A stretch of DNA of 64,000 nt from Elusimicrobia bacterium GWA2_51_34 (GTDB lineage Bacteria; Elusimicrobiota; Elusimicrobia; Elusimicrobiales; UBA9959): the NCBI GenBank assembly GCA_001799565.1, contig MGTS01000014.1:109072-173071 (forward strand), read 5' to 3'. The notes under the pieces are model-generated. The model saw nothing but the letters and a program-made list of their open reading frames with translations, had not been told where the DNA came from and did not search any database. The position numbers and the translations under genes are program-made. Of this stretch, positions 33,609-42,913 are shown piece after piece (the stretch's first letter is position 1; each line of letters opens with the position of its first letter).

Positions 33609-35032
33609 AAAATCATCCTCTTTGCGATGGTTTCAACCAAGTAAGCGTAGAAATATGGGAATAACAGGCCAACCGCCACTATAACGGCGCTCATCAGCAC
33701 TACAGGGGCCAGCATTGGCGCGGAAACTTCTGAAATCCCGGCGGCCGCGCTCTTTTTGCCGAAGAAAATTTTCTTCTGCATTACCATGAAATAGGCAAGC
33801 GTTACTATGCTGAACAGGAGAGCGAGGAGCGCGTAAACTTTTGCCCCCCCCGCCCATAGGGCCACTATGATAAGCAGTTTGCTCCAGAAGCCTGAGAGCG
33901 GCGGAATACCGGCGGTAGAGAGAAGCGCTATAACCGAGGTCCAGGAGGTCCAGGGCATGGCGTGTTCCAGACCGCCCATTTTGTCCATGTCGGTTGTGCC
34001 CGCGGCTTTTTCAAGGCTTGCGCTGTTTAAAAACAGGACGGTTTTAAAAGTGGCGTGGTTGAATAAATGGAAGATGGCGGCTATAAGGGCAAGCGGGGTG
34101 CCAAGCCCCGCCGCGAGTACTATGTAGCCGAGCTGGCTTATGCTTGAGAAGGCAAGCATGCGCTTTAAGTCTTTCTGGCGCAGGGCCGCGATGGCCCCCA
34201 CGGCTATTGAAAGCATGCCCAAAAACATCAGCGTGCCGGCAAGCGCCTGGGCCTCGCCTTCAGAGAACCGCATAAGCATGGAGATTCGTATTATCGCGTA
34301 TATGCCGGAAATCTTGGTTACTATGCCGGCCAGATGAGTGGATACCGGGGCGAAAGAGCCCTGATAGGCGTCGGGCACCCAGGCGTGGAACGGCGCTACG
34401 CCGGCCTTTATAAGGAAACCAAGCAGTATCAGGCCTATTCCAAAAAGCGCCGCCCCGTCGGGTGAGCCGGCGGACATGAACATCTTTACGTTTTCAAACG
34501 AGAAGCCGCCTACGGACAGGAGCAGCAGCGAAAGCCCCACTATTATGGATACGGAAGCGGGGAAGGTCAGTAAAAAATATTTTATAGCCCCTTCAAGCCC
34601 GGCCGAAGTGTCGTCCGTGGTAATAAGGGCGAAAGAGGTTACCGCGAGCACTTCAATGTAAATATAGAGCGTAAAGAAGTCGGAGGTGGTTACCACGCCG
34701 CACATGGCGGCCACTGAAATCAGCATCAGGCAGAAATACGCCTGCCGGTTGGCCATGGGGCCGGCGAAAAACGCGGAGAAGAAAACCACGCACAGCGCCA
34801 CCAGGTAAATGGTAAACACCATGAGCAGCGAGAACCCGTCACCGGGTATATTTGAGAATGACTCTGCTATGTTTGACGGGTTTAAGAGCAGGTATGCCAT
34901 ATTGGCGAGACCCGCAAGCAGGGTGACATTCGCGATAATATCCGCGATACGCGGTTTGTTTCTGGCGGCGAAGGGTATGACGATGGCGCTTAAAAGCGGG
35001 ATTAAAATGTAAGCAAGGAGACCTCTTTCCAT
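33605..35032 (-). CDS. Antiporter-like subunit (NuoN/MrpD-like)
   Basis: This 475-residue protein has about 14 membrane helices and the proton-antiporter core (PF00361): FFTLYIYIEVLAVTSFALIT with the key Glu, GFLIKAGVAPFHAWVPDAYQ with the key Lys, and RQKDLKRMLAFSSISQLGYI. It would carry ion translocation driven by the hydrogenase reaction. Stop and start overlap with the adjacent antiporter gene by 1 nt. Confidence 0.93.
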   Translation of the reverse strand: MERGLLAYILIPLLSAIVIPFAARNKPRIADIIANVTLLAGLANMAYLLLNPSNIAESFSNIPGDGFSLLMVFTIYLVALCVVFFSAFFAGPMANRQAYFCLMLISVAAMCGVVTTSDFFTLYIYIEVLAVTSFALITTDDTSAGLEGAIKYFLLTFPASVSIIVGLSLLLLSVGGFSFENVKMFMSAGSPDGAALFGIGLILLGFLIKAGVAPFHAWVPDAYQGSFAPVSTHLAGIVTKISGIYAIIRISMLMRFSEGEAQALAGTLMFLGMLSIAVGAIAALRQKDLKRMLAFSSISQLGYIVLAAGLGTPLALIAAIFHLFNHATFKTVLFLNSASLEKAAGTTDMDKMGGLEHAMPWTSWTSVIALLSTAGIPPLSGFWSKLLIIVALWAGGAKVYALLALLFSIVTLAYFMVMQKKIFFGKKSAAAGISEVSAPMLAPVVLMSAVIVAVGLLFPYFYAYLVETIAKRMIL

Positions 35033-36900
35033 TATCTTATCCCTCCGTAATTAGCGGTTATGAAGATATAGGCGATGGCGCCCGCTATGGTAAGCGTCAT
35101 ATAAAGCGGGTAAGAGCCGTTGTGGAAGCGGCCTGAGGCCTGCGAGAAGGCGCCGCCAAGGCGCGAGGGCAGGGCGTCCGTAAGATAGTCAAAGAAGCGG
35201 TCTATTTTATAGAGCGCCGCAGCGGCAAACGGGACGGAACGCATGATAACCTCGTAGGGGTCAAAGAAACGCTTTTCTGCCAGAGCGTAGGTTTCTTTCA
35301 GCAACGGGGCGTTGTGTATGTGGTCGGAGGCTTTGAATGCCCTGCCGCCTGAAAGCGCGTAACCGGCCGCGTGGTTTATTACGGCCGCCAGTATTACTAT
35401 TATGGAAAGCCAGTACAGTTTGTCGGGGTGGAAACCGGCAAGAACGGGTACTTCAAGGTTAAGGGCATGCAAAGACGGAGCCAGCAGCCAGTTTGCGGGC
35501 AACTCTGCGCCGAAACCGAAAGCGATGCAGATGGCGGCAAGTATGGCCATCGGCAGCAGGTTTGAGAACGGCGCCTCCCTGACCTCCTTAAGATCGTCGG
35601 GGCGCTTGCCGAAGAATACGGAGTGGCCCAGTTTAAGGAAGGAGGCCAGCGTCAGGAAAGAGCCAAGCTCGGCCGCCAGGAAAAATACCGTGTATCCAGT
35701 GGAAAGGGAGCCTTTATAAATCATTTCCTTTGAAAAAAAACCGTTTAAGGGAGCTATGCCGGAGATGGCGGCTGCCGCTATTATGAAACAAAGCCCCGTT
35801 ATGGGCATGGCCTTAAAAAGCCCGCCCAGTTTTGAGAGGTCGTTCGTGCCGGTCCTTTTCTCCACCGCGCCGGCCGTCATGAACAGGCAGGATTTGTATA
35901 CGGCATTATTGAGCATATGAAACAGCGCGCCCGCTATGCCTATGGGGTTAAGAGTGCCGATGCCGAGTATCATGTAGCCGGCCTGGCTTACGGCGTGGTA
36001 GGACAGCAGGCGCTTGTAATCGCTTTGCACGAAAGCCATCATCACGGCGACCAGAATGGTCACCGCTCCCAGCGTCATCAGTACCAGCTGCATGGTCCCG
36101 TTCAAGGCGAACAGGTAAACGCTTATGCGGGCCAGGAAATAAATGCCCAGCAATTTATCCACGGCCGCGGGCACATAAGCCATGAAAGGGGCGCTTGAGT
36201 CGGAGGCGGCGTCGGGTATCCAGGTATGAAAGGGAAAAGCTCCAGCCTTTGAAACCGCGCCTATCATCATCAGCACATAGGCGAGTCCCGCCCAGCCGTT
36301 CATGGTAAGTTTTGCGCCCGCGATCACGCTCATGTTCATGGAGCCGGAGATGCAGGCGACTATGGTAACGCCGACCAGCAGACAGAGGTCCGTTACGGCG
36401 TTTATCAGAAAAGATTTTTTAGCCGTATTTTTTGCCGCGTCTGTTTTCTGCGAGAGGGCTATAAAAGTGTAAAGAAATACCAGAAGCCCTTCCCAGAAGA
36501 AAAGCAGCGCCAGCAGGTTCTCGGAGAGCACGGCGCCCGCCGCGAACGCCTGGGTCATAAGCAGGTTGAAGAAAAACCACTTTGAGCCGCCTTTCTGTTC
36601 AAAGCTGAAAGAGTAAACCGATATAAGGAAAGAAAAGAGAGAAATCGATATGAGCACGAACGAGCTTAACTGGTCGGCCCGGAGAGTGAAATTAAAGCCC
36701 GCTCCCGCCCAGGGCATATTCAGGGTTAAAGGCTGGCCGAAAAGAGCGGACATAAGCGTAGAGGCGCCCGCCATCAGGCAGACCGCTGTTACGCCCGCGG
36801 TAAGCAGTTCCCTGATGTATTTTGTTCTCTCAGGCAGGGTAAGCAGGATCAGAGCCGAAGCCAGCGGCAAAACTATGGGTATGAGTATGAGGTTCATCAT
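35032..36900 (-). CDS. Antiporter-like subunit (NuoL-like)
   Basis: This 622-residue protein is the longest of the three. Core motifs are LLALLFFWEGLLVFLYTFIA (Glu), GAVSKAGAFPFHTWIPDAAS (Lys) and VQSDYKRLLSYHAVSQAGYM. The extra C-terminal stretch contains a long hydrophilic helix and a final membrane helix (AIAYIFITAN), like the lateral helix of NuoL. It overlaps its upstream neighbour by 4 nt. Confidence 0.93.
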   Translation of the reverse strand: MMNLILIPIVLPLASALILLTLPERTKYIRELLTAGVTAVCLMAGASTLMSALFGQPLTLNMPWAGAGFNFTLRADQLSSFVLISISLFSFLISVYSFSFEQKGGSKWFFFNLLMTQAFAAGAVLSENLLALLFFWEGLLVFLYTFIALSQKTDAAKNTAKKSFLINAVTDLCLLVGVTIVACISGSMNMSVIAGAKLTMNGWAGLAYVLMMIGAVSKAGAFPFHTWIPDAASDSSAPFMAYVPAAVDKLLGIYFLARISVYLFALNGTMQLVLMTLGAVTILVAVMMAFVQSDYKRLLSYHAVSQAGYMILGIGTLNPIGIAGALFHMLNNAVYKSCLFMTAGAVEKRTGTNDLSKLGGLFKAMPITGLCFIIAAAAISGIAPLNGFFSKEMIYKGSLSTGYTVFFLAAELGSFLTLASFLKLGHSVFFGKRPDDLKEVREAPFSNLLPMAILAAICIAFGFGAELPANWLLAPSLHALNLEVPVLAGFHPDKLYWLSIIVILAAVINHAAGYALSGGRAFKASDHIHNAPLLKETYALAEKRFFDPYEVIMRSVPFAAAALYKIDRFFDYLTDALPSRLGGAFSQASGRFHNGSYPLYMTLTIAGAIAYIFITANYGGIR

Positions 36901-38348
36901 TGGAGGTTCACCCCTAATTGGTTTGTAAGCAGGTCAACATAAACGGAGGGATAATAAATAAGTGCGCCCAGCGCCAGCCCTATAAGGCCGAGCGCTAAAA
37001 CGCTTGCCACCATCACGGTAGAACCTTCGCGCGGGGAGTCCTGTTTATCCGGTCCCATGAACACCAGGTAGAACAGACGGAACAGGTACAAAAGCGTCAT
37101 TACCGCGCCGGCTAAAAATATAAGTATCACGGAGAGGCTTCCGTTCTGGGCCGCGCCGGAAAACACCATGAATTTGCTGAAGAAACCGCCGAACGGCGGT
37201 ATGCCCATTACCGACAGCGAGCACATGGCGAAGGCAAGGCACGTTACCGGCATGGTTTTGCAGAGCCCCCCCATTTTTGTGATGTCCTTGTTGTGGGTTT
37301 TCTGCTCTATTATGCCGGCGCACAAAAACAGGCCGCCCTTGGCTATGCTGTGCATAAGGATATAAAGGAGCCCGCCGATAAAGGCGACCTTGTTGCCTGA
37401 GGCAAGCCCAAGGAAGATGAAAGCTATCTGGCTTACCGTGGAATAAGCGATTATTCGTTTTATATCTTTTTCCACCAGTGCCGCGCCCGCTGAAACAAGG
37501 GCGCTTGCGCCGGCTATCCAAAGCACGGCCTGTGAAAATTCCGGCGGCGCCGCGAAAGTAACGCCGAAGATCCTCGCGTAAGCGTAAACGCCTATTTTAA
37601 CCAGCACAGCCGCGTGCAGCAGCGCGGTTACGGTTGAAGGGGCCACGCCGGCGTCCGGCAGCCAGGTGGAGAAGGGCAGTGTGGCCGACTTTGCGAGTAT
37701 GCCCATAAGTATCAGGGAGGCCGCCAGTATGGAAATGCTTTCTCCGTGGAGCAGGCGCATGTCCATTGAGCCTTTGTCAAAATAAACCAGCAGAATACCG
37801 GCCAGCATGCACAGGGCGCCGAAAACCGTGACCAAAAATGTTTTATTGGCTTTCAGCACATCCCTGTCGCTCCTGAAAAAACCGACCAGCCGCCAGCTGG
37901 CAAAGGCGGTAAGTTCCCAGAACACATACATCCAAAGGAGGTTTGCCGAAAACACCAGCCCCATCATGGAGCCCAGGAACAATACCACCATGGTGTAGTA
38001 TTCGGTTTGGTTCTCGTAGTGGGAAATGTAGTCAACGGAATAAATAAGGATTATGGCGCTTACGAAGGAGGAAATGGCCGCCATAAAAACGGCAAGCATA
38101 TCGGCCGAGAGAATAAGGTCAAAACCCAGCGGGAAAGAAATAGAGTAGCTTGCGATAACACCGCGCATAGCGTCCGGAAGCATATAGGCGGCCGCGATAA
38201 AGGTAACAAGCCCCAACGTTACGGCTAGAATGTTCCTTACGGCGGTGGAGATCCTGCCGGCGAAAGGTATTAAAAAAGCGCCCAGTATAGGCGCCGCTAC
38301 CGCTGTTTGCAGGGCTGTCAGACTCATATTCAAGTGGGATTGGTCCAT
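36897..38348 (-). CDS. Antiporter-like subunit (NuoM-like), first gene of the hydrogenase operon
   Basis: This 483-residue protein has 14 predicted helices with LLWMYVFWELTAFASWRLVG (Glu), MGILAKSATLPFSTWLPDAG (Lys) and VEKDIKRIIAYSTVSQIAFI. Of the three antiporter-like genes it is read first. AGAGGAAAAATT precedes its ATG, and the sequence upstream is AT-rich and suitable for a promoter, although no clear -10/-35 pair stands out. Confidence 0.93.
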   Translation of the reverse strand: MDQSHLNMSLTALQTAVAAPILGAFLIPFAGRISTAVRNILAVTLGLVTFIAAAYMLPDAMRGVIASYSISFPLGFDLILSADMLAVFMAAISSFVSAIILIYSVDYISHYENQTEYYTMVVLFLGSMMGLVFSANLLWMYVFWELTAFASWRLVGFFRSDRDVLKANKTFLVTVFGALCMLAGILLVYFDKGSMDMRLLHGESISILAASLILMGILAKSATLPFSTWLPDAGVAPSTVTALLHAAVLVKIGVYAYARIFGVTFAAPPEFSQAVLWIAGASALVSAGAALVEKDIKRIIAYSTVSQIAFIFLGLASGNKVAFIGGLLYILMHSIAKGGLFLCAGIIEQKTHNKDITKMGGLCKTMPVTCLAFAMCSLSVMGIPPFGGFFSKFMVFSGAAQNGSLSVILIFLAGAVMTLLYLFRLFYLVFMGPDKQDSPREGSTVMVASVLALGLIGLALGALIYYPSVYVDLLTNQLGVNLQ

Positions 38349-38480
38349 AATTTTTCCTCTGGTTATAATTGTAATAAAAAGTTGAAAGGATATTCAAATG
38401 CTATCGCGGAATATAGACGGGGACCGGTGTCAGACAGGCGTTGTTTAAGGTTTCTTCTTTAAAATTATAATCCAATATTA

Positions 38481-38500
38481 ATCTTTCAACAACGTCCCCT
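38481..38500 (-). repeat. 20-bp inverted repeat, left copy
   Basis: AGGGGACGTTGTTGAAAGAT on the minus strand. An identical copy in plus orientation is at 39382-39401. The two bracket the ORF 38486-39190, and this copy supplies its last codons and stop. Confidence 0.85.
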
Positions 38501-39190
38501 ATTGCCCATAACTTGAAGGCCCGTTAAGACTTTCATTCTGTGTTCAAAGTGTGGCACTTCAAGATCAATAAATTTTTGTCCCCTCCCCTTTTTATACAGT
38601 TGGCGAAGATATAGGGATACAGAAAAGATGGTGAGTTTTGAAAACTTAGTTTTTATCCGCAAATGAAGCGGCCTTATGGAGAGGATAGATAACGGGTTTA
38701 GTCCTTTTTTATCGGAAGAGACTGGCATCCAATAAATGAGTAAGGGTTCAACCTTGAATTTCTTATATTTCTCTGGCTTACGCATTGTGAGTAAAACTTT
38801 AGTTACACCATTTGGATGCTCGTGATGTTTTGAAAAATTTCCTTTCATTTCACGTTTCCAGTAATGGCGGTATGCTTTCTCAATCCCTTCGTCGCTGGCA
38901 TCAGATTCTAAACGTATGCCACCAATAGCGGTTGCACCCCAGTTCTTAATCTCACACTGGTATAATCGCTTGTTTTGTTTATCTAATATCCACCGATCCA
39001 ACCATTTACCTTTCCTGGTGCCGGGAAGTACCGAGTCAGTAAGAATATCAACTTTTCCTTTTCTGAAATGCTTGTATATGGAGGCGTTCAAATCTTCCCC
39101 GAGGATAGCCATGAGCGCATTTGCATCTCCTTTGTCTGATTCTTTTTTACCGTCGAAGAAGTCTAGTAACTCTTTAATGATGAATTTCAT
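38486..39190 (-). CDS. Nuclease-like ORF (possible PD-(D/E)XK) in inverted repeats
   Basis: This 234-residue protein has no signal peptide. The segment KWLDRWILDKQNKRLYQCEI, then KNWGATAIGG, fits a PD-(D/E)XK core (Asp, then ExK in CEIKNW), as in restriction-like nucleases. The C-terminal third is basic and rich in strands. The stop codon and last few codons lie in an inverted repeat shared with a copy downstream of the ATG, which suggests a cargo gene of a small insertion. The substrate is unknown; family assignment is from motif only. Confidence 0.6.
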   Translation of the reverse strand: MKFIIKELLDFFDGKKESDKGDANALMAILGEDLNASIYKHFRKGKVDILTDSVLPGTRKGKWLDRWILDKQNKRLYQCEIKNWGATAIGGIRLESDASDEGIEKAYRHYWKREMKGNFSKHHEHPNGVTKVLLTMRKPEKYKKFKVEPLLIYWMPVSSDKKGLNPLSILSIRPLHLRIKTKFSKLTIFSVSLYLRQLYKKGRGQKFIDLEVPHFEHRMKVLTGLQVMGNRGRC

Positions 39191-39556
39191 AAATTTACTT
39201 TTTTATCTGTAGGAAACATCAGCACTGTTATCGTAAGTTCCCCCCTGCCTGAAGCTTCCGGCCTCCTAGAAAATTTGCAAAAAGTCTTCCCCTCTCGCTA
39301 TAATACCAAAAGCGGGGTGTTTTTATTAAATTCTTACGTGGTTTTCCCAGCCGTCCACCGAGACGGACAGCTGGGGGAGTCAGGGGACGTTGTTGAAAGA
39401 TTGATTATTTATGCACCGCAAGATTTTCATGCAAGTCTTTCCCCCTCTCTACAAGTCTTGAAATTGCCCCGCAAGTTAGCCTTAAATCCCTTGTTAGCTC
39501 CACACCGCTGATTTTACTCCTTTTCTTTGCAAGATAATAATATACCACTTTCCCTT
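39191..39556. other. Gap with REP-like hairpin, no gene
   Basis: Apart from the hairpin and 20-bp inverted repeat at 39346-39401, the region has CAAAAAGTCTTCCCCTCTC (39279) and CAAGTCTTTCCCCCTCTC (39432), a 15-18-nt imperfect direct repeat. No convincing ORF. Confidence 0.5.
39346..39401 (+). repeat. REP-like hairpin plus right inverted-repeat copy
   Basis: CCCAGCCGTCC and GGACAGCTGGG form a stem (39346-39375) with one mismatch, followed by GGAGTC and AGGGGACGTTGTTGAAAGAT (39382-39401). A hairpin and a short conserved tail recall REP elements of RAYT transposases. Confidence 0.65.
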
Positions 39557-41047
39557 TTACAGTCCCCTGCTTGCGGCGTCACCGGGCTGCCGATGCAGCG
39601 CCTGTCTTCGCGGACCGCTTTCCTTATGATTGCGGCTTGAATTAGCGGCGTCGCGTTCGGTTAAAGCCGCGGCCTCCGCAGCGGGGTGTTTTAACACTTC
39701 AGTGAGATAAACCCGCAGCAGTTCACGCAGGCGCGCGCGGGAGATGGCGTGTGTCTGGCGGGTCCGGTCATAAAGCCAGTCGCTTAAGCGCAGGAAATTA
39801 TTGAAGGGCGAAACGCCGCCGCAGATCAACGCCGCGGTTTCGCGGAAGATGCCGCTGTTCGCGATTAAATCCCAGTACCGGGCGAAACGGCGCAGCCGCT
39901 GCATGGTAACAAAATCCAGCAGGCTGTTCTTACGCAGCTCGTAAGGCGGATAAGGGCTGTATACCATGCCCCATTGCCCGTCGTGCCGCGCTATGGGCGC
40001 GCCGCGCAGCCGCTTGAGTATCCCCACCTGGATCTCGTGCGGGCCCAGGGCGGCCAGCCTGTCGAATCCGGCCGCGAAACTCTCCAGTCCCTCCCCCGGC
40101 AGGCCCGCTATCAAATCGGCGTGGATATACGCGCCGGTTTCCCGGCGCAGCCGGATAATATTTCTTTCGGCGGCCGCGTTGTCCTGGCGGCGGTTAATGC
40201 GCGCGGCCGCGGCTTCATTAAAAGTCTGCACCCCCAGCTCCAGTTGCAGGGACCCGGCGGGAAATTTTTTTATGAGCAGGTAAAGTTCTTCCGGCAGACG
40301 GTCAGGTGTCATCTCAAAATGCAGGAAAAGCCCGGGCCGGTATCTTTCAAGAAAAAAGCCCATAATGGCAGCGGCGCGTTCAATATCCAGGTTGAAAGTG
40401 CGGTCCACGAATTTGAAACGGCGCGCCCCCCGCGCAAGCAGTTTTTCCCATTCCTGGAACAGGCGTTCCTGCGGAAAATAGCGCACCGCCGTGTCAAGCG
40501 ATGACAGGCAGAAATCACACCCGAAAGTGCAGCCCCTGGAAGCCTCGGTATAAATCACGCGGTTTGCTATATCGTCATCACTGTACAGGCCATAAGGCAG
40601 GGCCAGCGCGCCAAGGTCTGGGGTGTTGGCCGCAACCACGCCCCGGGCGGGAACCTGCCCCGAAATCAGCCGGCGGCATAACTGCGCGAAAGCAAGGTCT
40701 CCCTCGCCGGTTATAACAAAATCGGCCGCGCGGCATATTTCCTGCTCTGAAGTTTCATGGCTGACCTCGGGGCCGCCCAACACTACTATCAGTTCCGGCC
40801 TCAATCGTTTAAGCTCCTCCACGAGCATAAGGCATTCCCGCGCGTTCCACACATAAACGCCGATACCGACTATACGCGGCTTCACGGCGAGGACGGCTTC
40901 AACGGCTTCCGGCGTGCGCAGGTCCAGGTTGAACTCCATTATTTCCGCCTGTGACGCAAGGTCGCCGAGGTTGGCCATAAGATAACGCAGCCCGAAAGAG
41001 CAATGCTCGTAACGCGCGTTAAAAGTGGCAAGCACAATGTCAGCCAT
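39557..41047 (-). CDS. B12-binding radical SAM protein (DUF4080 type)
   Basis: This 496-residue protein begins with a cobalamin-binding domain (ADIVLATFNARYEHCSFGLR; ELIVVLGGPEVSHETSEQEI) and a radical SAM barrel with TEASRGCTFGCDFCLSSLDT (CxxxCxxC, about 168-187). The C-terminal third, with YELRKNSLLDFVTMQRLRRF and TAALICGGVSPFNNFLRLSD, matches my memory of the DUF4080 proteins. The reaction is unknown. It is not in an operon with the other radical SAM gene, and differs from it. The tail after LTERDAAN is low-complexity and may be a repeat-derived extension. Confidence 0.87.
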   Translation of the reverse strand: MADIVLATFNARYEHCSFGLRYLMANLGDLASQAEIMEFNLDLRTPEAVEAVLAVKPRIVGIGVYVWNARECLMLVEELKRLRPELIVVLGGPEVSHETSEQEICRAADFVITGEGDLAFAQLCRRLISGQVPARGVVAANTPDLGALALPYGLYSDDDIANRVIYTEASRGCTFGCDFCLSSLDTAVRYFPQERLFQEWEKLLARGARRFKFVDRTFNLDIERAAAIMGFFLERYRPGLFLHFEMTPDRLPEELYLLIKKFPAGSLQLELGVQTFNEAAAARINRRQDNAAAERNIIRLRRETGAYIHADLIAGLPGEGLESFAAGFDRLAALGPHEIQVGILKRLRGAPIARHDGQWGMVYSPYPPYELRKNSLLDFVTMQRLRRFARYWDLIANSGIFRETAALICGGVSPFNNFLRLSDWLYDRTRQTHAISRARLRELLRVYLTEVLKHPAAEAAALTERDAANSSRNHKESGPRRQALHRQPGDAASRGL

Positions 41048-41446
41048 CGGTTTTAAATCTCCGGCACTAACCTGAATCCTTCAGTTGAAGGATTCCCGGC
41101 GCAAGAGCGCCGGCGCGCTTCGCGCGGGTTACACCCTCGCGAACCCTGCGCGCATTGCGCTTGATTCGCGACCCGTAGAGCGGGGAATCCTGCAATATTT
41201 CTGTTCCCTGATTTTCTCAATGAAAACCATGTTGAACTGCAGGATTCGGGCTAAAGCTTCGATTATATTAAAGCAAATGCGCTATGGTATACGATAATTA
41301 CCCAATATGGCATAGGCCCATCAGCCTTGTATAAATAGGCCCTAAGTCCCTTGCTGAGACATGGCCACGCGGCTAAACTATACAAGCGGGAAATGATGTA
41401 CCGTGTTGTTTAAAGACTAAAAAGAGCGGCAGACTAAGGATTCATC
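41048..41446. other. Gap with GC hairpins and conserved leader
   Basis: 41080-41190 holds GC-rich inverted words (CGGCGC/GCGCCG; GCGCGCTTCGCGCG; GATTCCC/GGGGAATCC) without a U-tract. 41311-41384 holds the leader shared with 43531-43604 (see that entry). No gene. Confidence 0.6.
41311..41384 (+). promoter_or_regulatory. Conserved leader element, copy 1
   Basis: CATAGGCCC, then 23 nt later ATAGGCCCTAAGTCCC, then 44 nt later TAAACTATAC. The same three blocks with the same spacings lie upstream of the exported-protein gene at 43606. It precedes another exported-protein gene here, so it may be an operator or RNA element for a secretion-linked regulon. Confidence 0.6.
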
Positions 41447-42700
41447 ATGAAAAAACTATTTTCCATTATCGCGGGGGTGGCTGTTGTGGCGGTCCTGGCT
41501 GGTGGAAACAGGGCAAACGCAGCCGATAACAATCCCGCGTTTGACGCCGACTATTTTGAAAGTTTTAAACCTTCCATTTCCCAGGTCCGGATCCCGGAAC
41601 CGTCCGCGCCGGAGGCTGTTGACAAGCAGGGGAATTCCCCGGAGAAAAGCTCCGGACAGGACAGCGTGCCCGTGCATGGTTACACGCCTCAGCAGAAGAG
41701 CATGATGGATGCCAACAATGACAGCCTGCAAAAATCTTTCAGCCTGCGGAGACGCCTCAAGCTGTCTAAATCCCCGGGCCAATCCGACAATGAGCCGGCG
41801 CCGGTCAAATACAGGCCGTATGCCGATTATGAAAAACCGGGCTATCTGATAATGAGTTCGGGTTTTAATTTTGAATCACGCCAGGCGAAGCTTGAAATGG
41901 CCAAAAACCTGCCGTCCGACGGGGTTCTGGTGATATTCGCTGATAACCCTTCCGAATCGGTCAAAGAACGAATTCTTAAGGATTATGAAAGCGTTCTGCC
42001 GCGCAGCCGGATTAAAGTCATTTCTCTTGATGGCGCGGGGAACGGCTTTTGGGCCCGGGACGGTATTCCAGTGCCCGTATTAGATCAGGGTAATAAGCTT
42101 ACGGTGGTTGATGCCAAATATTATCATTACTTTGAGCCCGACAGTGAAATCAGCCGGATCTTTAAAACCGGGCTTGAAAAACACGAATATTATTTTGAGG
42201 GCGGCAACTTCCAGGCCAATCACGCCGGTGTTTGCATGATCGTAAACAATGAGCGTCACGCCAAGATACCGGATGATATCTTTTCCGGACAGTACGGTTG
42301 CAAAAGCCTGATCCGGCTGCCTTTTGTGGACGGTATAGGCCACGTTGACGAACGGGCCCGGTTCATAAATGAAAAGACTATCGTCACCGACACGCCGGCA
42401 TACAAGGATATCCTGGAAGGGAAGGGCTTTACCGTGCTTCTGCTCCCGAAGCCGGCGAAAGAGTACGAAACCTATGTCAATTCTTTGATTATGAACGACC
42501 ATGTGGTGGTGCCGGTTTTTGGCGAAGCGACCGATGCCCAGGCGCTTGCTGTATACGAAAAGCTCGGACTTACAGCTTCGGGCGGCCAATCCTCTTCGCT
42601 TTCCAATAACGGCCAGGGGTCTATTCATTGCATTACGATGACCTACCCAAAGGTTCCCGTAACCGAATTGATGAAAGCCCTTGGCGCGAAAGAGTTATAA
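41447..42700 (+). CDS. Exported agmatine deiminase/PAD-like protein
   Basis: This 417-residue protein has a signal peptide (KKLFSIIAGVAVVAVLAGG), a Pro/Ser-rich linker to residue 125 and a pentein-fold domain. Guanidine-deiminase marks are present: GNGFWARDGIPVPVLD (W-x-R-D-G), YYFEGGNFQANHAG (EGGN), VDGIGHVDERARFINEK (GHxD with catalytic His) and GSIHCITMTYP (catalytic Cys about 397). These residues fit the agmatine deiminase/bacterial PAD-like class that hydrolyses agmatine or peptidyl arginine to citrulline or carbamoylputrescine. An exported version recalls peptidylarginine deiminase more than AguA. A strong terminator follows. Confidence 0.85.
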   Translation: MKKLFSIIAGVAVVAVLAGGNRANAADNNPAFDADYFESFKPSISQVRIPEPSAPEAVDKQGNSPEKSSGQDSVPVHGYTPQQKSMMDANNDSLQKSFSLRRRLKLSKSPGQSDNEPAPVKYRPYADYEKPGYLIMSSGFNFESRQAKLEMAKNLPSDGVLVIFADNPSESVKERILKDYESVLPRSRIKVISLDGAGNGFWARDGIPVPVLDQGNKLTVVDAKYYHYFEPDSEISRIFKTGLEKHEYYFEGGNFQANHAGVCMIVNNERHAKIPDDIFSGQYGCKSLIRLPFVDGIGHVDERARFINEKTIVTDTPAYKDILEGKGFTVLLLPKPAKEYETYVNSLIMNDHVVVPVFGEATDAQALAVYEKLGLTASGGQSSSLSNNGQGSIHCITMTYPKVPVTELMKALGAKEL

Positions 42701-42747
42701 CAACCGTAGTGCCAAAGCCCGGCCGGAAGGCGCCGGCGGTTGTTTTT
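42701..42747 (+). terminator. Intrinsic terminator of the deiminase-like gene
   Basis: CAACCG pairs with CGGTTG around an inner GC-rich part (GCCCGGCCGG, GCGCCGGC), followed by TTTTT. Confidence 0.8.
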
Positions 42748-42913
42748 CCCGGCGTAAGCCCCGCGTGAAAATATCCGCGGGTCTGTTTCCCCGCATATCA
42801 GCATATACATGCAGCCATTTTTAGCCGGCGTCGCGAATCCAACGGCCGGTTTCCCCCCCGGACACTATTTAATAAAAATCAGGCGGGTTTTCCAGGCAAC
42901 GGAGAGATCGGAT

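Noticed and set aside
41080..41190. Terminator of the radical SAM gene
   Set aside because: It lies upstream of that minus-strand gene, and the GC hairpins have no U-tract in either orientation.
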